Shown here piece after piece: positions 34,703 through 43,524 of a stretch of DNA of 64,000 nt. A program made the position numbers and the translations under genes. The DNA comes from Flavobacteriaceae bacterium. Its GTDB lineage: Bacteria; Bacteroidota; Bacteroidia; Flavobacteriales; Flavobacteriaceae. A model generated the notes under the pieces. It worked only from the letters and a program-made list of their open reading frames with translations. It was not told the DNA's origin and did no database searches. The stretch covers positions 161,287-225,286 of the forward strand of contig JAITMD010000010.1 in assembly GCA_031277535.1 (NCBI GenBank), given 5' to 3'. Numbering within the stretch: position 1 is the first letter of the stretch; each line of letters begins with the position of its first letter.

Positions 34703-36016
34703 ATGAAAAGATTACATACATTATGCTTCTATCTATTGTTTTTTGTCTTGTACTTATGTGGGACAACAGCTTTATGGGGACAAAAACCTGTGCTCATCGA
34801 CACGCTATCCTTAAGTCAGAAAAAAGAATTACAAGACAAATACACAACTCAAAAAAAGGAGTTTTATACAGTATTAGGGCAAAAATACAAATCGAAAGAA
34901 CTGAAAGAGATTAAAAATTACTTTGATGAAAACTATGCAACCATAGAAAAGCGTATCGAAAAGAACGAATTGCTGGAGAATTCCCCTTTCAATACCTATT
35001 TGAATAACTTAGTGAATCAAATACAAGCTAAAAACCCTGAGATTCCCAAAGACCTAACCATATTGGCCTCTCGCGAATATGAAACCAATGCATACAATCT
35101 TGGCGAAGGAACTATTATTGTTAATCAATATTTGTTAGAAACATTAGACAACGAAGATCAATTAGTTTTTACATTATGCCATGAGATTGCGCACCAGAAG
35201 ATGCAACATGTTTTAAACGCTATATATGAGCAAATAACACTAAATAACTCAAAAGAGCTGAAGAAAAAAACAAAAGCACTTAAAAAACAAAGGTACAAAC
35301 AAAAAATTAGTGCAGATGATTTGTTAACCGAATTGAAATACAAAAAATCAGAAACAAGTAGAATAAAAGAAATGCAAGCAGATTCCTTAGGCTATATTTA
35401 TTATTCTAAACTTGGTAGAAGTCCGGAACAAGTGGCACGTACTTTGGAAAATCTGAGAGATTCGGACAAAGAAAAAGACTCACTATTAGTAAAAGATTAC
35501 AAAACTATTTTTGCTTCTCTTAAAATTCCTTTTAAGGACAAATGGTTTGAAATGGAGAATTTCGATTTATACCACTATCAAAAAAACAACAAGTTTAACA
35601 CTGACTCATTGCGTACGCATCCTAACTGTGACATTCGCATAGATATGCTTAATAAAATTGATACAAAGGTAAAATCAAATTCGATAAAAAAAGTAGTGGG
35701 CAAAAGCCCCGAATTCACGCAGTGGAAAGAAAGTGCTGTGTATCAAAACATCTTGAACGAATACATGATGAAGCACTATGGCAATAGCTTATATGAGGCA
35801 TTAAAACAATATAAGAGTACTCCAAATGAGTTGTTGAAAAAATGGATTGCAGCGAATTTTAAAAAACTATATGAGGCAAAAAAGTCCTATACCCTTAATC
35901 GCTATGTAAGTCAGGTAAATGTGAGTAAATACACTAACAGTTATAATCAATTTAGCTCTTTTATTTACAATATTAGCCTCGAAGACTTAGAGTCAATTAG
36001 CACAAAAATAAAATAA
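34703..36016 (+). CDS. Secreted M48-type zinc metallopeptidase
   Basis: A 437-residue protein with a signal peptide (LCFYLLFFVLYLCGTTALWG). The zinc site is H160-E-I-A-H164 (TLCHEIAHQKMQH), with the third ligand Glu in RIKEMQADSLGYIYYSKLG. This is the M48 (Oma1/BepA-like) pattern. A Lys-rich helix lies between the two halves of the site. BepA-type proteins clear misfolded outer-membrane proteins in the periplasm; a similar role is plausible. The next gene, 26 bases on, encodes a secreted protein likely to work with it. Confidence 0.85.
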   Translation: MKRLHTLCFYLLFFVLYLCGTTALWGQKPVLIDTLSLSQKKELQDKYTTQKKEFYTVLGQKYKSKELKEIKNYFDENYATIEKRIEKNELLENSPFNTYLNNLVNQIQAKNPEIPKDLTILASREYETNAYNLGEGTIIVNQYLLETLDNEDQLVFTLCHEIAHQKMQHVLNAIYEQITLNNSKELKKKTKALKKQRYKQKISADDLLTELKYKKSETSRIKEMQADSLGYIYYSKLGRSPEQVARTLENLRDSDKEKDSLLVKDYKTIFASLKIPFKDKWFEMENFDLYHYQKNNKFNTDSLRTHPNCDIRIDMLNKIDTKVKSNSIKKVVGKSPEFTQWKESAVYQNILNEYMMKHYGNSLYEALKQYKSTPNELLKKWIAANFKKLYEAKKSYTLNRYVSQVNVSKYTNSYNQFSSFIYNISLEDLESISTKIK

Positions 36017-36042
36017 AAAACTCTCGAATAAAAAGACTACAA

Positions 36043-37674
36043 ATGAAAAATATTCTTATAATGGTGCTCTTATTTTTCAGCACTTTAATGCACAGTCAAA
36101 TTGTTGATTTACAAAAACTATCATCTGGACGATTGTTTAGGAGTAACGTTTTACAAAACAGACAAACAGATGATGTCTATGGTTACTTTTATATCTTTTT
36201 TGATGATATAATTGACAAATACCATACCCAATATAGTTATGTGTTGTTAGATAAAAACTTAAACAAGGTAACTTCAGGAAAATTTGTAGAAGTAAAGGGT
36301 AGAGCTGTAGCTGCCAACAAAATTAGTGTCTTTTATAGAGACAACTATATCACTATCAAGTTTTATTCACAATGGCAGGTTTTTAACATATATGAAAATA
36401 CATCCTATCGAGTTCTTGACTTAAAAGAAAATAAACTTTCCGAACCTTTTACTCTTGATGATAATGCTAATAAAATATATGGTTTAGATACTAAAATATT
36501 AGAAGACCCATTTACTTTTTCTTATAATGCTAATCCTTTCGGATATAGTATAAATACGCCTCTTAAATATAGCACGGATAACTATTTTTATCCTGATTAC
36601 ATACCAACTGCTGAAGATAAAACTGTCCCCAATAAACTACATTTTTTAGATAGTAAATTAGATCCTATTTGGTTTTATGAATACACAAAAACAGAAGGTA
36701 ACAACAAATATATAGATATTACTTTTTCAAACTCGAAAAACAATACTGATGATTTAGTTGCTATCAAACAATACAAGGGCAAGAAGAACTTAAAAGAATT
36801 AGCAAAAGGGAAACGCTCTAACTCATACTTATTCTTTAATAAAGACACTGGAAAACTATTAAATGAATTTTCTCCATTTGGACGACAACAGGCTAATGGC
36901 ATTACAGCAAAAGAAGTAGATAATACAACAATCATTCAGAAAACAAAAGGAAAAGTTACTTTTATCAATCGAATTATGACTGATAAAGAAAAAAAATTTA
37001 CAGCTAATAACGATAAGATTATTGGTCTATCAAAAGTTGACTATGATATCACAGCAGGTAAAGTTATAAATCGCAATTTCTTTTTGTGGGAACAACTATC
37101 ACAATATCTTTCAATTGATCAGTTTGGTTATGTAAGAGAAAAAGGAGAACCAAATAGTTATTTATACCTCCATGATGCTCTATTGCAATCGAACGGTAAC
37201 TTATTATTGATTTTAGAGCAATACAAACCAATAAGTGTAAGTATAATAAAGCATTGGGGAGTAAAAATCAATGATCTTTTCTTTGTAGAATTAGATCCTA
37301 AAATGCAAGTGGTAAACTATAAACGTATTTCTAAAGAGTCAAGTAAACATACAAATCTTAATCAAATTGTAGGTTTGGATGCTGCACTTCAATACAATGC
37401 TTTTGATTATAGTGGTTACCAAGATTTAGGAAATGACAATTATACTTTCTTTTATTTCAACAAACAAAAACCTGAAGGTGGTGGCAAGAAAATATGGGTT
37501 ATTGGAATTATAAAGTATAGCAATGGCACTTTTACAGAGGAAAAATTAAACTTAAAAGGAAAAGATGGAAGTGAGTTAATGATATCTCCTGCTAAAAATG
37601 GATATATTCTGATTACAGAAGAATTTAAAGATAAAACAAAAGGTATAGAAGTGCGTTTAGAAAAAATAAACTAA
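36043..37674 (+). CDS. Secreted protein of unknown function, partner of the M48 protease
   Basis: A 543-residue protein with a clear signal peptide (KNILIMVLLFFSTLMHSQ). The mature part is beta-strand rich and Tyr/Asn/Lys-rich, with phrases such as DVYGYFYIFFDDIIDKYHTQ and KIWVIGIIKYSNGTFTEEKL that suggest a propeller or repeated beta-sheet fold; no named family is recognised. Its start lies 26 bases after the protease gene, whose promoter is the only good one nearby, and a terminator follows, so the two form a bicistronic unit. It may be a periplasmic substrate, cofactor or scaffold of the protease. Confidence 0.7.
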   Translation: MKNILIMVLLFFSTLMHSQIVDLQKLSSGRLFRSNVLQNRQTDDVYGYFYIFFDDIIDKYHTQYSYVLLDKNLNKVTSGKFVEVKGRAVAANKISVFYRDNYITIKFYSQWQVFNIYENTSYRVLDLKENKLSEPFTLDDNANKIYGLDTKILEDPFTFSYNANPFGYSINTPLKYSTDNYFYPDYIPTAEDKTVPNKLHFLDSKLDPIWFYEYTKTEGNNKYIDITFSNSKNNTDDLVAIKQYKGKKNLKELAKGKRSNSYLFFNKDTGKLLNEFSPFGRQQANGITAKEVDNTTIIQKTKGKVTFINRIMTDKEKKFTANNDKIIGLSKVDYDITAGKVINRNFFLWEQLSQYLSIDQFGYVREKGEPNSYLYLHDALLQSNGNLLLILEQYKPISVSIIKHWGVKINDLFFVELDPKMQVVNYKRISKESSKHTNLNQIVGLDAALQYNAFDYSGYQDLGNDNYTFFYFNKQKPEGGGKKIWVIGIIKYSNGTFTEEKLNLKGKDGSELMISPAKNGYILITEEFKDKTKGIEVRLEKIN

Positions 37675-37705
37675 TCTAAACCTATTGCCTTAGCTTACTA
37701 TGAAT

Positions 37706-37738
37706 AAAAGGGTTGTTGTACTGACAACCCTTTTTGTT
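37706..37738 (+). terminator. Rho-independent terminator
   Basis: Stem aaaagggttgt/acaaccctttt with a seven-base loop followed by T's, ending the protease operon. Confidence 0.85.
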
Positions 37739-37826
37739 TGCCTAAAATTGAGAGCTTATCACCTTCTGTCTTTAGTAAGATGTTTATACACTGTAATTAA
37801 TGCATTGTCTTTATTTTTAGGTCTAT

Positions 37827-37859
37827 TTGTTTCTCATCTCCCATTTATCCTTAATTTTG
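37827..37859 (+). promoter_or_regulatory. Promoter of the RluA-family gene
   Basis: TAATTTTG (37852-37859) is an exact TAnnTTTG; TTG at 37827-37829 lies at a slightly long 22-base spacing. Start codon 21 bases downstream. Confidence 0.5.
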
Positions 37860-37880
37860 CGTTACTAAATAATACAATAA

Positions 37881-39572
37881 ATGTCTCAGCCTAAAGCTAT
37901 CTTTAGAAGATTTACTTCGGACGTGCAGTCAATCGCATGGCCTACTAAGTTTACTTTTCCTTTTTATTATGAACCACATCCATTAACTATACTTGCTGCA
38001 GAAGAATTACAGCAGGAGTTAAACACTCATCCTTTGATTGCTCCCCTGTTTGATACAAATAACTCAGATCGCTTACCTTGTGGTAAAATGTTTGGTGTAT
38101 TAGTAGTCAAAAACAAAGAGGGAGAAATAGGATATTTAGCAGGATTCTCAGGTAAATTGGGTAGTCATACTGATTTAGAAGGTTTTGTACCACTTATCTT
38201 TGATCTGTGGAATGAAGATGGTTTTTTTGCAAAAGAAGGGATAGAAGTAAAAGCTATTAACGCGATTAATGCTAAAATAGAGCAATTAGAATCAGACCGC
38301 ATATATATCAAGGCAAAGGATCTTCTAAAACAACAAATAGCTGAAGAGAAAATAGCTATTGAACAAAAAAAAGCTGAACTTAAAGTATTAAAAAACGAGC
38401 GCAAGGCAATCCGTAAAGAACAAGAGAACATCTTGTCTGCAGAAGACTTCCAAACCTTAAATGATGATTTAGTTAGACAAAGTTTAAGAGATAAGTATGA
38501 ATTGCGCGTTTTGACAGAATATTGGCAAGAACAAATCAATACTTCTAAAGATATTACTACTCGTATCGAAGAGGAATTAAACTTCTTAAAAGAAGAACGA
38601 AAAAATAAATCAAATGGGCTACAACAAAAGTTGTTTGCAGCATATAAATTCCTCAACTACAAAGGAGAAGAACAAAGTTTATTAGACATATTTGCCAAAA
38701 CAGTAGTACAACAACCGCCAGCTGCTGCAGGTGATTGTGCTGCACCTAAGTTGTTGCAATATGCCTATGAGCATCAATATACTCCTATTGCGATGGGTGA
38801 GTTTTGGTGGGGAGAATCTCCAAAATCTGAAATAAGAAAACACCAACATTTTTACCCTGCTTGTCGTGGAAAGTGTGAGCCTATTTTAGGACATATGTTG
38901 GAAGGTTTAGAAGTAGATGACAATCCTTTACTAATCAATCCAGCACTTAATAGACCAATTGATGTAATTTATGAAGACGACTATTTTGCTGTAGTCAACA
39001 AACCAGAAGACTTTTTGTCTGTTCCAGGAATTTATATTTTAGATTCTGTATATGAACGTATGAAACTTAGGTACCCAGAAGCTACAGGTCCTTTAATTGT
39101 ACACCGTTTAGATATGGCGACTTCTGGTATCTTAATTATTGCAAAAGACAAAGATTCGCACAAAGCATTGCAAAGTCAATTCATTAAAAAGAGTTTAGAA
39201 AAGCGATATGTAGCCATATTAGATGGAATTATAGCTGAAGACGAGGGAATAATAGAATTACCTTTGCGAATAGATTTTGATGATAGACCACGTCAAATGG
39301 TGTGTTATGAATATGGCAAATACGCTAAAACCAGATGGGAAGTAATTGAGCGTAAAGATGGAAAAACGAAAGTATACTTCTACCCTATTACAGGGCGTAC
39401 ACATCAATTGCGTATGCATGCGTCTCATCCTGAAGGGTTAAATACACCTATTGTAGGAGACGATTTGTATGGCACTAAAGCAGAGCGATTATACCTACAC
39501 GCAGAGCGCATTACATTAAGACATCCCAAAACATTTGAAGAAATTACTTTTCAAGTGAAAGAAAAGTTTTGA
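37881..39572 (+). CDS. RluA family RNA pseudouridine synthase with long N-terminal extension
   Basis: A 563-residue protein. The C-terminal ~220 residues are an RluA-type synthase: IDVIYEDDYFAVVNKPEDFL, the catalytic HRLDMATSGILIIAKDKDS (Asp near residue 411), LEKRYVAILDG, and KVYFYPITGRTHQLRMHASH. The N-terminal ~340 residues include a globular part and a long Glu/Lys-rich coiled coil (about residues 130-255). This fused form is widespread in Bacteroidota and some proteobacteria, but the job of the extension is not settled; it may bind the ribosome or rRNA. Substrate uridine cannot be told. Confidence 0.9.
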   Translation: MSQPKAIFRRFTSDVQSIAWPTKFTFPFYYEPHPLTILAAEELQQELNTHPLIAPLFDTNNSDRLPCGKMFGVLVVKNKEGEIGYLAGFSGKLGSHTDLEGFVPLIFDLWNEDGFFAKEGIEVKAINAINAKIEQLESDRIYIKAKDLLKQQIAEEKIAIEQKKAELKVLKNERKAIRKEQENILSAEDFQTLNDDLVRQSLRDKYELRVLTEYWQEQINTSKDITTRIEEELNFLKEERKNKSNGLQQKLFAAYKFLNYKGEEQSLLDIFAKTVVQQPPAAAGDCAAPKLLQYAYEHQYTPIAMGEFWWGESPKSEIRKHQHFYPACRGKCEPILGHMLEGLEVDDNPLLINPALNRPIDVIYEDDYFAVVNKPEDFLSVPGIYILDSVYERMKLRYPEATGPLIVHRLDMATSGILIIAKDKDSHKALQSQFIKKSLEKRYVAILDGIIAEDEGIIELPLRIDFDDRPRQMVCYEYGKYAKTRWEVIERKDGKTKVYFYPITGRTHQLRMHASHPEGLNTPIVGDDLYGTKAERLYLHAERITLRHPKTFEEITFQVKEKF

Positions 39573-39615
39573 CATTTGTTTTTACTACCTTTAGTTATTC
39601 ATCTAACACAATGGT

Positions 39616-40851
39616 ATGACTGACAAAGAATTGCAATTACAGAAACACAAACGCATCGCAACGGGACTATTCTTTGCGATGGCTTTGGTCTATTTACTAA
39701 TGGTTTACACCTTAAAGTATATTCCTCAAAACTGGATGGGATATGTAAAAGCTTTTGCAGAAGCGGCTATGGTTGGAGCCTTAGCAGATTGGTTTGCTGT
39801 AACAGCTTTGTTCAAACAACCGATGGGTTTCCCCATTCCACATACCAACTTAATTGTCAATAGCAAAGATAAAATTGGGGATAACTTAGGAGCATTTGTT
39901 ACAGATAATTTCTTGACCTCTGAGAATATCCGTCCTTATATTGAAAAAGTAGATTTAGCAAATATGTTAGCGCAATGGTTGAATGTTTCTAAAAATCAGC
40001 AAATAATAGAAAAAGAGTTTACCACAATTATACAATCTCTTTTAAGAGATAGTGATGAAACTAAAATAACTGCCTTTTTAAGTACCAAAGCAAAACAAGG
40101 AATAGAAAGTCTTAATTTTCAATACTTTGCTGCTAAAGGTATTTTATATATGACTGAAAAAGGAGAACACAACAGATTAATTGATTTAATTATTCCGAAA
40201 ACGCAACAGTATATAGAAGATAATAGAGCTAACATCTATGATAAAATAATCGAACGCCAACCTTTATTGGCCTTAGTAGGTGGAAAAGCTGTAACAAATC
40301 AATTAGTTATGGGAATGAACTCTTTTTTAGATGAAATAGCAGCAAATCCTACACACAAACTAAGAAATGAATTAACTCTTCGTTTAGAAGCATTGGCTAT
40401 AGAGATAGAGCACTCTCCACAATGGAAGCAGAAATTTCAAGAACTAAAAGATCAATTTATTAGTATAGAAACTATTGATTCATATGTAACTGATTTTTGG
40501 AAGTCAACGAAAGAGAATCTAACAGAACAATTAATCAACGAACATTCTACTATCCGTCAATACATCAGACAAAATATTGCGCATATTGCTTCTGACCTAA
40601 AGAATAATGAAGCAATGAGACAAAAAATAAACAAGTGGATTCAACATACCATTTATCGCTTCGCATTAAAAAACACAAAAGAAGTAACTGCCTTAATACG
40701 AAATACAGTAGAGCGTTGGGATGGAAGAGAGCTCAGTGATAAACTGGAATTAGAGGTTGGAAAAGACTTACAATTTATTCGTATAAATGGTACAGTTGTA
40801 GGAGGATTAGTAGGTTTATTAATCTTTATTATTACGCGATTAATCAGTTAG
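39616..40851 (+). CDS. DUF445 family membrane protein
   Basis: A 411-residue protein with an N-terminal membrane helix (TGLFFAMALVYLLMVYTL), a second helix region AFAEAAMVGALADWFAVTAL, and a C-terminal helix (GTVVGGLVGLLIFIITRLI). FKQPMGFPIPHTNLIVNSKD and KIGDNLGAFVTDNFL are the family hallmark just after helix two. The long middle part is helical and amphipathic, probably periplasmic or membrane-associated. DUF445 proteins (YjiN, YheB) have no firm function. It begins 43 bases after the RluA-type gene and may be co-transcribed. Confidence 0.87.
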   Translation: MTDKELQLQKHKRIATGLFFAMALVYLLMVYTLKYIPQNWMGYVKAFAEAAMVGALADWFAVTALFKQPMGFPIPHTNLIVNSKDKIGDNLGAFVTDNFLTSENIRPYIEKVDLANMLAQWLNVSKNQQIIEKEFTTIIQSLLRDSDETKITAFLSTKAKQGIESLNFQYFAAKGILYMTEKGEHNRLIDLIIPKTQQYIEDNRANIYDKIIERQPLLALVGGKAVTNQLVMGMNSFLDEIAANPTHKLRNELTLRLEALAIEIEHSPQWKQKFQELKDQFISIETIDSYVTDFWKSTKENLTEQLINEHSTIRQYIRQNIAHIASDLKNNEAMRQKINKWIQHTIYRFALKNTKEVTALIRNTVERWDGRELSDKLELEVGKDLQFIRINGTVVGGLVGLLIFIITRLIS

Positions 40852-40865
40852 AACAATATATATAC

Positions 40866-40894
40866 AGAAAAAGCAAGTGAATCACTTGCTTTTC
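40866..40894. terminator. Bidirectional terminator
   Basis: Nearly uninterrupted palindrome around aaaagcaagtga/tcacttgctttt with T-rich flanks on both strands, between convergent genes. Confidence 0.8.
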
Positions 40895-40897
40895 TTA

Positions 40898-41653
40898 TTA
40901 TTGTTTGATGTATCCTACAGTGTATTTTAATTTCTTCCCTTTTATTCCTTCACTGTAAAGAATTTCATTGGGTTCAGAAGCTTCGACATAATCTAAAGCT
41001 ATTTCTATTGCTTTATCTCCTTCTTCAAAAAACAAAGTTCTGATACGCATAGTGCCTTCTATTGTCATTTTCCCACCTTCTACTATACGAAGAGGTTTCT
41101 CTTTCATACTTTGTCCTTTATTCCAAAACACTAAACGATACTGTTCATTTTCCATTTCATCTATTCGTATAAGAAAAGGATCTACCTCTGCAATAGCAAT
41201 AGCTTGTTTAAACTTTTTCAAGCTCTTATTTACGCTTTTCTTATCTTCTTTAACGAAACCTTTTCGTCCTTTAGTTTCAGCTTTAGATTGTCGATTAACA
41301 ATATAAATATACCCTTCATCATTAATCCACAAATCACCTTCTTTAAACATTGTTCCTCTCCATCCTACAGTACTCCAATCTGCCATAGATGAATTAGCTA
41401 TTTCCTCTGCAAAAGCTGTATCAAATATCTCATTAAATCGCTGTACGAACTCTTCTTTATTCTTAACATCCGGAATAGGATACTCTCTCTTCAAAGGATA
41501 ATATATTTTAGCTGCTATTCCCTCTTTATCTTTTGCCTTAAAAAGTTCAATCACCTGATTCACAAAGGGCACATTATCTTCTGATACTCCTTCCTCTTGA
41601 CTATATCCAAAAGTTGCTAATAATACAAAAAAGATTACAATATAATTTCTCAT
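40898..41653 (-). CDS. Secreted protein of unknown function
   Basis: About 251 residues with a signal peptide (RNYIVIFFVLLATFGYSQ) and an acidic mature start (EEGVSEDN). The first third (VPFVNQVIELFKAKDKEGIA, YPLKREYPIPDVKNKEEFVQ, FNEIFDTAFAEEIANSSMAD) is helical and followed by beta-rich segments such as WGTVGWRG-like STVGWRGTMFKEGDLWINDE. No family recognised. The ATG at 41653 is preferred to a TTG two codons upstream. A -7 box lies just upstream. Confidence 0.7.
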   Translation of the reverse strand: MRNYIVIFFVLLATFGYSQEEGVSEDNVPFVNQVIELFKAKDKEGIAAKIYYPLKREYPIPDVKNKEEFVQRFNEIFDTAFAEEIANSSMADWSTVGWRGTMFKEGDLWINDEGYIYIVNRQSKAETKGRKGFVKEDKKSVNKSLKKFKQAIAIAEVDPFLIRIDEMENEQYRLVFWNKGQSMKEKPLRIVEGGKMTIEGTMRIRTLFFEEGDKAIEIALDYVEASEPNEILYSEGIKGKKLKYTVGYIKQ

Positions 41654-41668
41654 TACCAATCAATTAAA

Positions 41669-41676
41669 CAAAAGTA
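41669..41676 (-). promoter_or_regulatory. -7 box of the secreted-protein gene
   Basis: Complement reads TACTTTTG, an exact TAnnTTTG, 16 bases before the start codon; no clear -33 TTG. Confidence 0.4.
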
Positions 41677-41858
41677 TTTAACTAATTACATACATTAAAA
41701 ATAGTTAAACACCTAAATTACTTTTCAAATATAAATCAAATAAAACGATTGACTGACTAATTTTAAAGAAAAGTCTCTTCCCTTTGTTATCTATTGTATA
41801 GTATTACACAAAGGTTAAAATAAAAAATACAGTTATGGCATAGATAACTGTATTTCTG

Positions 41859-41940
41859 TGACCATGATGGGATTCGAACCCATACGTCTTGCGACACCAC
41901 CCCCTCAAGATGGCGAGTCTACCAATTCCTCCACATGGCC
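41859..41940 (-). tRNA. tRNA-Leu (anticodon GAG)
   Basis: Cloverleaf on the minus strand: acceptor GGCCATG/CATGGTC with discriminator A, D-arm with AATTGGTAGAC, anticodon stem CCATC/GGTGG around loop TTGAGGG (anticodon GAG), a long class II variable arm and TTCGAATCC T-loop. The 3' CCA is not encoded. Confidence 0.95.
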
Positions 41941-41982
41941 TTATTGCTAAAACAAGTATAGTTATTGTTTTTTGAAGAGTTG

Positions 41983-42011
41983 CAAAAATAAATAAATTCC
42001 GCACACTGCAA
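41983..42011 (-). promoter_or_regulatory. Promoter of tRNA-Leu
   Basis: On the minus strand TTG (42009-42011), 18-base spacer, TATTTTTG (41983-41990). Transcription would start ~35-40 bases before the tRNA. Confidence 0.55.
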
Positions 42012-42077
42012 AGAGAAAAACAATGAAATATATAAAAACAAAAAAGCTATTCTGTCTTAGAATAGCTTTTATACGTG

Positions 42078-42150
42078 TGACCCGACTGGGGCTCGAACCC
42101 AGGACCCCAACATTAAAAGTGTTGTGCTCTACCAACTGAGCTATCGAGTC
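42078..42150 (-). tRNA. tRNA-Lys (anticodon UUU), copy 3
   Basis: 73-base cloverleaf on the minus strand: acceptor GACTCGA/TCGGGTC, D-loop AGTTGGTAGAGC, anticodon loop CTTTTAA (TTT), T-loop TTCGAGCC, discriminator A. Identical to the next two copies. No encoded CCA. Promoter-distal copy of the three. Confidence 0.96.
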
Positions 42151-42198
42151 TTTCCTCTTTTTTTAAATGCAAAAGGAAGCATTAACCAATAAAATAAG

Positions 42199-42271
42199 TG
42201 ACCCGACTGGGGCTCGAACCCAGGACCCCAACATTAAAAGTGTTGTGCTCTACCAACTGAGCTATCGAGTC
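42199..42271 (-). tRNA. tRNA-Lys (anticodon UUU), copy 2
   Basis: Base-for-base identical to the other two tRNA-Lys copies; separated from its neighbours by 48 and 37 unrelated bases, so the duplication covers only the tRNA. Confidence 0.96.
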
Positions 42272-42308
42272 ATTGCAATACTTGGAATTGAATTTTCGTT
42301 TGAATTTG

Positions 42309-42381
42309 TGACCCGACTGGGGCTCGAACCCAGGACCCCAACATTAAAAGTGTTGTGCTCTACCAACTGAGCTATCGAGTC
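42309..42381 (-). tRNA. tRNA-Lys (anticodon UUU), copy 1
   Basis: First transcribed copy of the tandem array, identical to the other two. The -7 box at 42406-42413 lies 25 bases upstream. Confidence 0.96.
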
Positions 42382-42405
42382 AATTTCAATTCCTGATTGC
42401 GGGTG

Positions 42406-42413
42406 CAAATATA
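42406..42413 (-). promoter_or_regulatory. -7 box of the tRNA-Lys array
   Basis: Complement reads TATATTTG followed by CACCC, an exact TAnnTTTG. The -33 region is an A/T tract without TTG. Confidence 0.5.
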
Positions 42414-42505
42414 GGACGTTTTTTTTTAAAACCGAGTGATTTTTATTTTATTTTTGTGTTTAATTTCAATTAAATCCTTAACTCTCTCTATTACAAGTTT
42501 CTATT

Positions 42506-43030
42506 TTGAAGAAAAAAATAATTCTCTTAGGCTATATGGGCGTTGGTAAAACAACAATTGCAAAAAATCTTGCAAATGCACTACATCTCCCTCACTTGGA
42601 TTTGGATCAAAAAATAGAAGATAAACTACAAAGTACAGTTTCTTCTATTTTTGAACAAAAAGGTGAAATCTTTTTTAGAAAGCAAGAACATCTTCTATTA
42701 CATGAACTAATTGAAGCTGATGAAGCTTTTGTACTCAGTTTAGGCGGCGGTACTCCTTGTTATGCCAATAATCATGAAATCTTACAACAAGAAGGCGTAG
42801 AATCCTTTTATTTGAAGGCAAGTATAAAAACATTGGTTGAACATTTGGAAAATAAAAAAGCGCACCGTCCACTTCTCAATCAGAATTCAGACGATACGCT
42901 TGAAACGTTTATTGCAAAACACTTATTTGACCGTAGTTATTTTTATCATCAAGCAAAACATATTATTTCTGTTGACAATAAAAGTATTTCAACTATTGTA
43001 GATGAGATCAAACAACAATTAAAGAATTAA
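42506..43030 (+). CDS. aroK: Shikimate kinase, TTG start
   Basis: A 174-residue kinase phosphorylating shikimate at O-3 in aromatic amino-acid synthesis. Walker A is GYMGVGKTTIAKNLA at residues ~9-22; then DLDQKIE, FRKQEHLLLHEL, LSLGGGTPCYANN and the lid AHRPLL. The start must be the TTG: the only in-frame codons back to the stop at 42479 contain no ATG or GTG, and the next Met (residue 11) lies inside the P-loop. It overlaps the end of the convergent phosphoribosyltransferase gene by four bases. Confidence 0.93.
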   Translation: MKKKIILLGYMGVGKTTIAKNLANALHLPHLDLDQKIEDKLQSTVSSIFEQKGEIFFRKQEHLLLHELIEADEAFVLSLGGGTPCYANNHEILQQEGVESFYLKASIKTLVEHLENKKAHRPLLNQNSDDTLETFIAKHLFDRSYFYHQAKHIISVDNKSISTIVDEIKQQLKN

Positions 43031-43524
43031 CTCAAATAAGCATATTCTTCTTCTCCTTCAAAAACAACTTGGATGTGTTCTAATAAAGAGGTTGATAATG
43101 ATACCCCTTTAAAGTCTGCTTTAACAGGGTAGTTTTTGTGATTTCTATCAACCAATACAGCTGTTTTCAACTTCTTTAAAGGAACTTCTAAGAAAAACTT
43201 TACACCATATATTAATGTAGCTCCTGAGTTTAACACATCGTCAACTAAGACTACTGCTTTATTGCTATACTCCTCTTTGCTCATTGATACTTCGATGGGC
43301 TGTAGAGGATTTTGTTTATTGATTTTCACTTCACATAATGCTATCTTAAGAGATGATATCTCTTGAAGTTCTTTTGCTAACTTTTGAGCAAAGATATATC
43401 CGCTATTTGCAATACCTGCAATAACAATCTCCTCCTCATCGACAAAGGTTTCATATATCTGGTAAGCAATACGCTTAGCTTTGAACTTGATTTGTTCTTT
43501 GTTTAAAATAATTTCTTTAGTCAT
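43027..43524 (-). CDS. PyrR-like phosphoribosyltransferase
   Basis: A 165-residue type I phosphoribosyltransferase with the PRPP motif VVLVDDVLNSGATLIYGV and the N-terminal KRIAYQIYETFVDEEEIVIA, GIANSGYIFAQKLAKELQ. Closest in shape to PyrR/uracil or purine phosphoribosyltransferases; the nucleobase cannot be told. It is the last gene of a three-gene unit, with its ATG overlapping the methyltransferase stop (ATGACTAA, eight bases). Confidence 0.82.
   Translation of the reverse strand: MTKEIILNKEQIKFKAKRIAYQIYETFVDEEEIVIAGIANSGYIFAQKLAKELQEISSLKIALCEVKINKQNPLQPIEVSMSKEEYSNKAVVLVDDVLNSGATLIYGVKFFLEVPLKKLKTAVLVDRNHKNYPVKADFKGVSLSTSLLEHIQVVFEGEEEYAYLS

Noticed and set aside
37700..37894. 64-residue frame between the protease operon and the RluA-type gene
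   Set aside because: It covers the terminator hairpin and promoter and overlaps the next start codon.
38165..38656. 163-residue open frame antisense to the RluA-family gene
   Set aside because: It mirrors the coiled-coil-coding stretch; Ser/Phe/Lys-rich composition is the antisense of Glu/Lys codons, and the plus-strand gene is clearly real.
42078..42381. Regularly spaced identical repeats that could suggest a CRISPR array
   Set aside because: The 73-base units fold as tRNA-Lys cloverleafs; three copies with unequal spacers are not a CRISPR array.
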